64,000 bases of DNA from Aureococcus anophagefferens (Eukaryota > Sar > Pelagophyceae > Pelagomonadales > Pelagomonadaceae). A model generated the notes under the pieces. It made no database searches, was not told where the DNA came from, and saw only the letters and a program-made list of their open reading frames with translations. Below, piece by piece: positions 62,845 through 64,000 of the stretch (positions within the stretch are counted from its first letter, which is position 1; every line of letters begins with the position of its first letter). Location of the stretch: NCBI RefSeq assembly GCF_000186865.1, contig NW_008705566.1:976432-1040431 (forward strand). The letters run 5' to 3'. Both the position numbers and the translations under genes were made by a program.

Positions 62845-64000
62845 CTAGGACGCCGCGGGCGCGGGCGCGGGCGCCTTGGGCGCGCCCTCCTTGTCCTTCG
62901 GGTGGGTCTCGCGGCCCGCGACGAAGCGGTGCTTGAGGCACTCGAGGATCGACGGCCGGTTGTCCGGGTTGAGCATGCAGGTCTGCTCGAGGAAGTCCGC
63001 GAGGTCCAGCACGACGCGCTTGTCGTCGGCGCCGGCCTTCTTCTCGAGGAAGAAGTTCGCGATGGACCGCGTCGCCTTGACGACGTCGACGAGCGTGAGC
63101 CGCGGCTCGCCCGTGCGCTCGTCCATGACGCGGTGCTGGAACTTGAACGTCGAGCCGACCTCGACGAAGTGGGGGTCCAATAACAGCAGGTCCGTGTAGG
63201 ACCGCGCGTGGGCCTTGAGCATCTTCACGGGGAACCGGCCCTTGAGCTCCATCATCAGCCGGAGCATGTTGTTGTTGTCGACGCCCGCGTACATGATGTG
63301 GCCCGTGTAGAGCTCGTAGAGGCACGTCGCGATGGACCAGAGGTCCACGCGCGTGTCGTACTTGAGCCCCAGGATGATCTCCGGCGCGCGGTAGAAGCGC
63401 GACACGAGGTACGGCGACGGGTCGCTGCAGCCCGGGTCGCTCTCGCGGAACGCGGAGCCGAAGTCGCAGAGCTTGAGCACCGCGTTGTTCTCGGACACGA
63501 GAATGTTGTCGGGCTTGATGTCCGCGTGGACGATGCGCAGCTTGTGGAGGTGGCGCAGCGCGAGGAGGAGCTGCTTCGCGTAGGTCCGCACGGCCGAGAT
63601 GTTGATGCCGACGTGCTTGCCGTACTTCTTCAGAGCCTCCCGCAGGTTCATGCTCAGCGACTCGAAGACGAGGGCCGTGTGGGACCGGTGCTCCGTGTGG
63701 CTCAGCAGGCGCACGCAGTGGTAGCGGCTGTCGCCGTCGTGCTCCGCGATGAGCTTGAGGAGCTCGATCTCCTTGGACGCTAAATTCTTCATCGTGTCGT
63801 TGTTGCGGATCATCTTCACGGCCACGTAGCGCGCGCTCCCGCCCTTGCCCGCCGCGTCGTCCTCGGCCTCCGCGGCGACGTCGCGCGCCTTGAGCACGGA
63901 GCTGAAGACGCCGCGGCCGACGACGCCGAGCACGCGGTAGCGGCCGTCGATGACCTCGCCGGGCCGCGCCATGTAGTAGCCCTCCGTGTCGTCCCAGTTG
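62845..64000 (-). CDS. PRP4K: PRP4 (PRPF4B) family protein kinase, 5' end beyond the window
   Basis: The minus-strand frame is open from the right edge: NWDDTEGYYMARPGEVIDGR leads straight into the kinase, as in PRPF4B, so the ATG at 63972 is internal. GVVGRGVFSSVLKARD is the Gly loop, VAVKMIRNNDTM the Lys, RIVHADIKPDNILVSENNAV the catalytic loop with the HAD variant typical of PRP4, LKLCDFGSAF the Mg loop, and PYLVSRFYRAPEIILGLKYD the activation segment with P+1 loop. The tail is Ala/Pro-rich. PRP4 kinase phosphorylates tri-snRNP proteins during spliceosome B-complex assembly. At least 385 residues are visible. Confidence 0.95.
   Translation of the reverse strand, partial: NWDDTEGYYMARPGEVIDGRYRVLGVVGRGVFSSVLKARDVAAEAEDDAAGKGGSARYVAVKMIRNNDTMKNLASKEIELLKLIAEHDGDSRYHCVRLLSHTEHRSHTALVFESLSMNLREALKKYGKHVGINISAVRTYAKQLLLALRHLHKLRIVHADIKPDNILVSENNAVLKLCDFGSAFRESDPGCSDPSPYLVSRFYRAPEIILGLKYDTRVDLWSIATCLYELYTGHIMYAGVDNNNMLRLMMELKGRFPVKMLKAHARSYTDLLLLDPHFVEVGSTFKFQHRVMDERTGEPRLTLVDVVKATRSIANFFLEKKAGADDKRVVLDLADFLEQTCMLNPDNRPSILECLKHRFVAGRETHPKDKEGAPKAPAPAPAAS

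Overview
This is eukaryotic nuclear DNA from a very GC-rich, gene-dense genome. The best guess is a pelagophyte stramenopile such as Aureococcus anophagefferens. Three things point there: a chlorophyll a/c-type light-harvesting protein and other proteins with a signal peptide followed by an ASAFAP-like motif (a plastid with extra membranes); a signal-peptide-bearing NPL4 homologue, as expected for the ERAD-derived import machinery (SELMA) of red-derived complex plastids; and many short introns that are recognisable mobile 'introner' elements, which are known from Aureococcus. A run of 50 N shows a draft assembly. The species call is inference.

Layout. 1-8.6 kb: PRXL2-like thiol protein (-), three unrecognised genes (+), a ~160-bp tandem array (3.74-4.8 kb), a PA-domain protein. 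8.6-16.1 kb: repetitive secreted protein, a ~0.9-kb TIR element with a palindrome, histidine phosphatase, a pseudouridine synthase-RING fusion, an iota-type carbonic-anhydrase-like protein, a SnoaL-like protein. 16.2-29.6 kb: ankyrin protein, WW-WW-UBA protein, secreted repeat protein, SEC14-like protein, SET-MYND protein, acyl-CoA thioesterase, FSH1-type hydrolase, a coiled-coil/basic protein. 29.7-37 kb: gametolysin-like M11 metalloprotease and a second stalked membrane protein. 37-47 kb: NPL4 and an Abraxas-like MPN protein back to back, a tandem-CH coiled-coil protein, a J-domain/zinc-finger protein, a plastid-targeted YlmH-like protein, a dynein-regulatory-complex-like IQ protein, a HAD-SAK protein. 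47-64 kb: Sel1-PQQ propeller protein, strawberry-notch helicase, two membrane proteins, a light-harvesting protein, RRP7-like protein, second HAD-SAK protein, a stalked membrane protein cut by the gap, and PRP4 kinase running off the right edge.

The strongest signal is intron birth. Eight introns are insertions of three sequence families (A, 203 bp, three copies; B, 192 bp, two copies; C, 71-80 bp, three copies). All are flanked by an 8-bp target duplication. In every copy the 3' splice AG is the last two bases of the element and the 5' splice site lies exactly 4 bases inside it, so each insertion leaves 8+4=12 nt, four codons, in the mRNA. I checked this by reading-frame arithmetic for all eight: every host gene closes as one frame only with these boundaries.

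Gene order is also notable: from about 25.8 to 55.8 kb fifteen consecutive genes strictly alternate strand, with convergent stops as close as 3 bp and divergent starts as close as 25 bp. Most long open frames on the opposite strands are artefacts of the GC-rich composition and are not listed.
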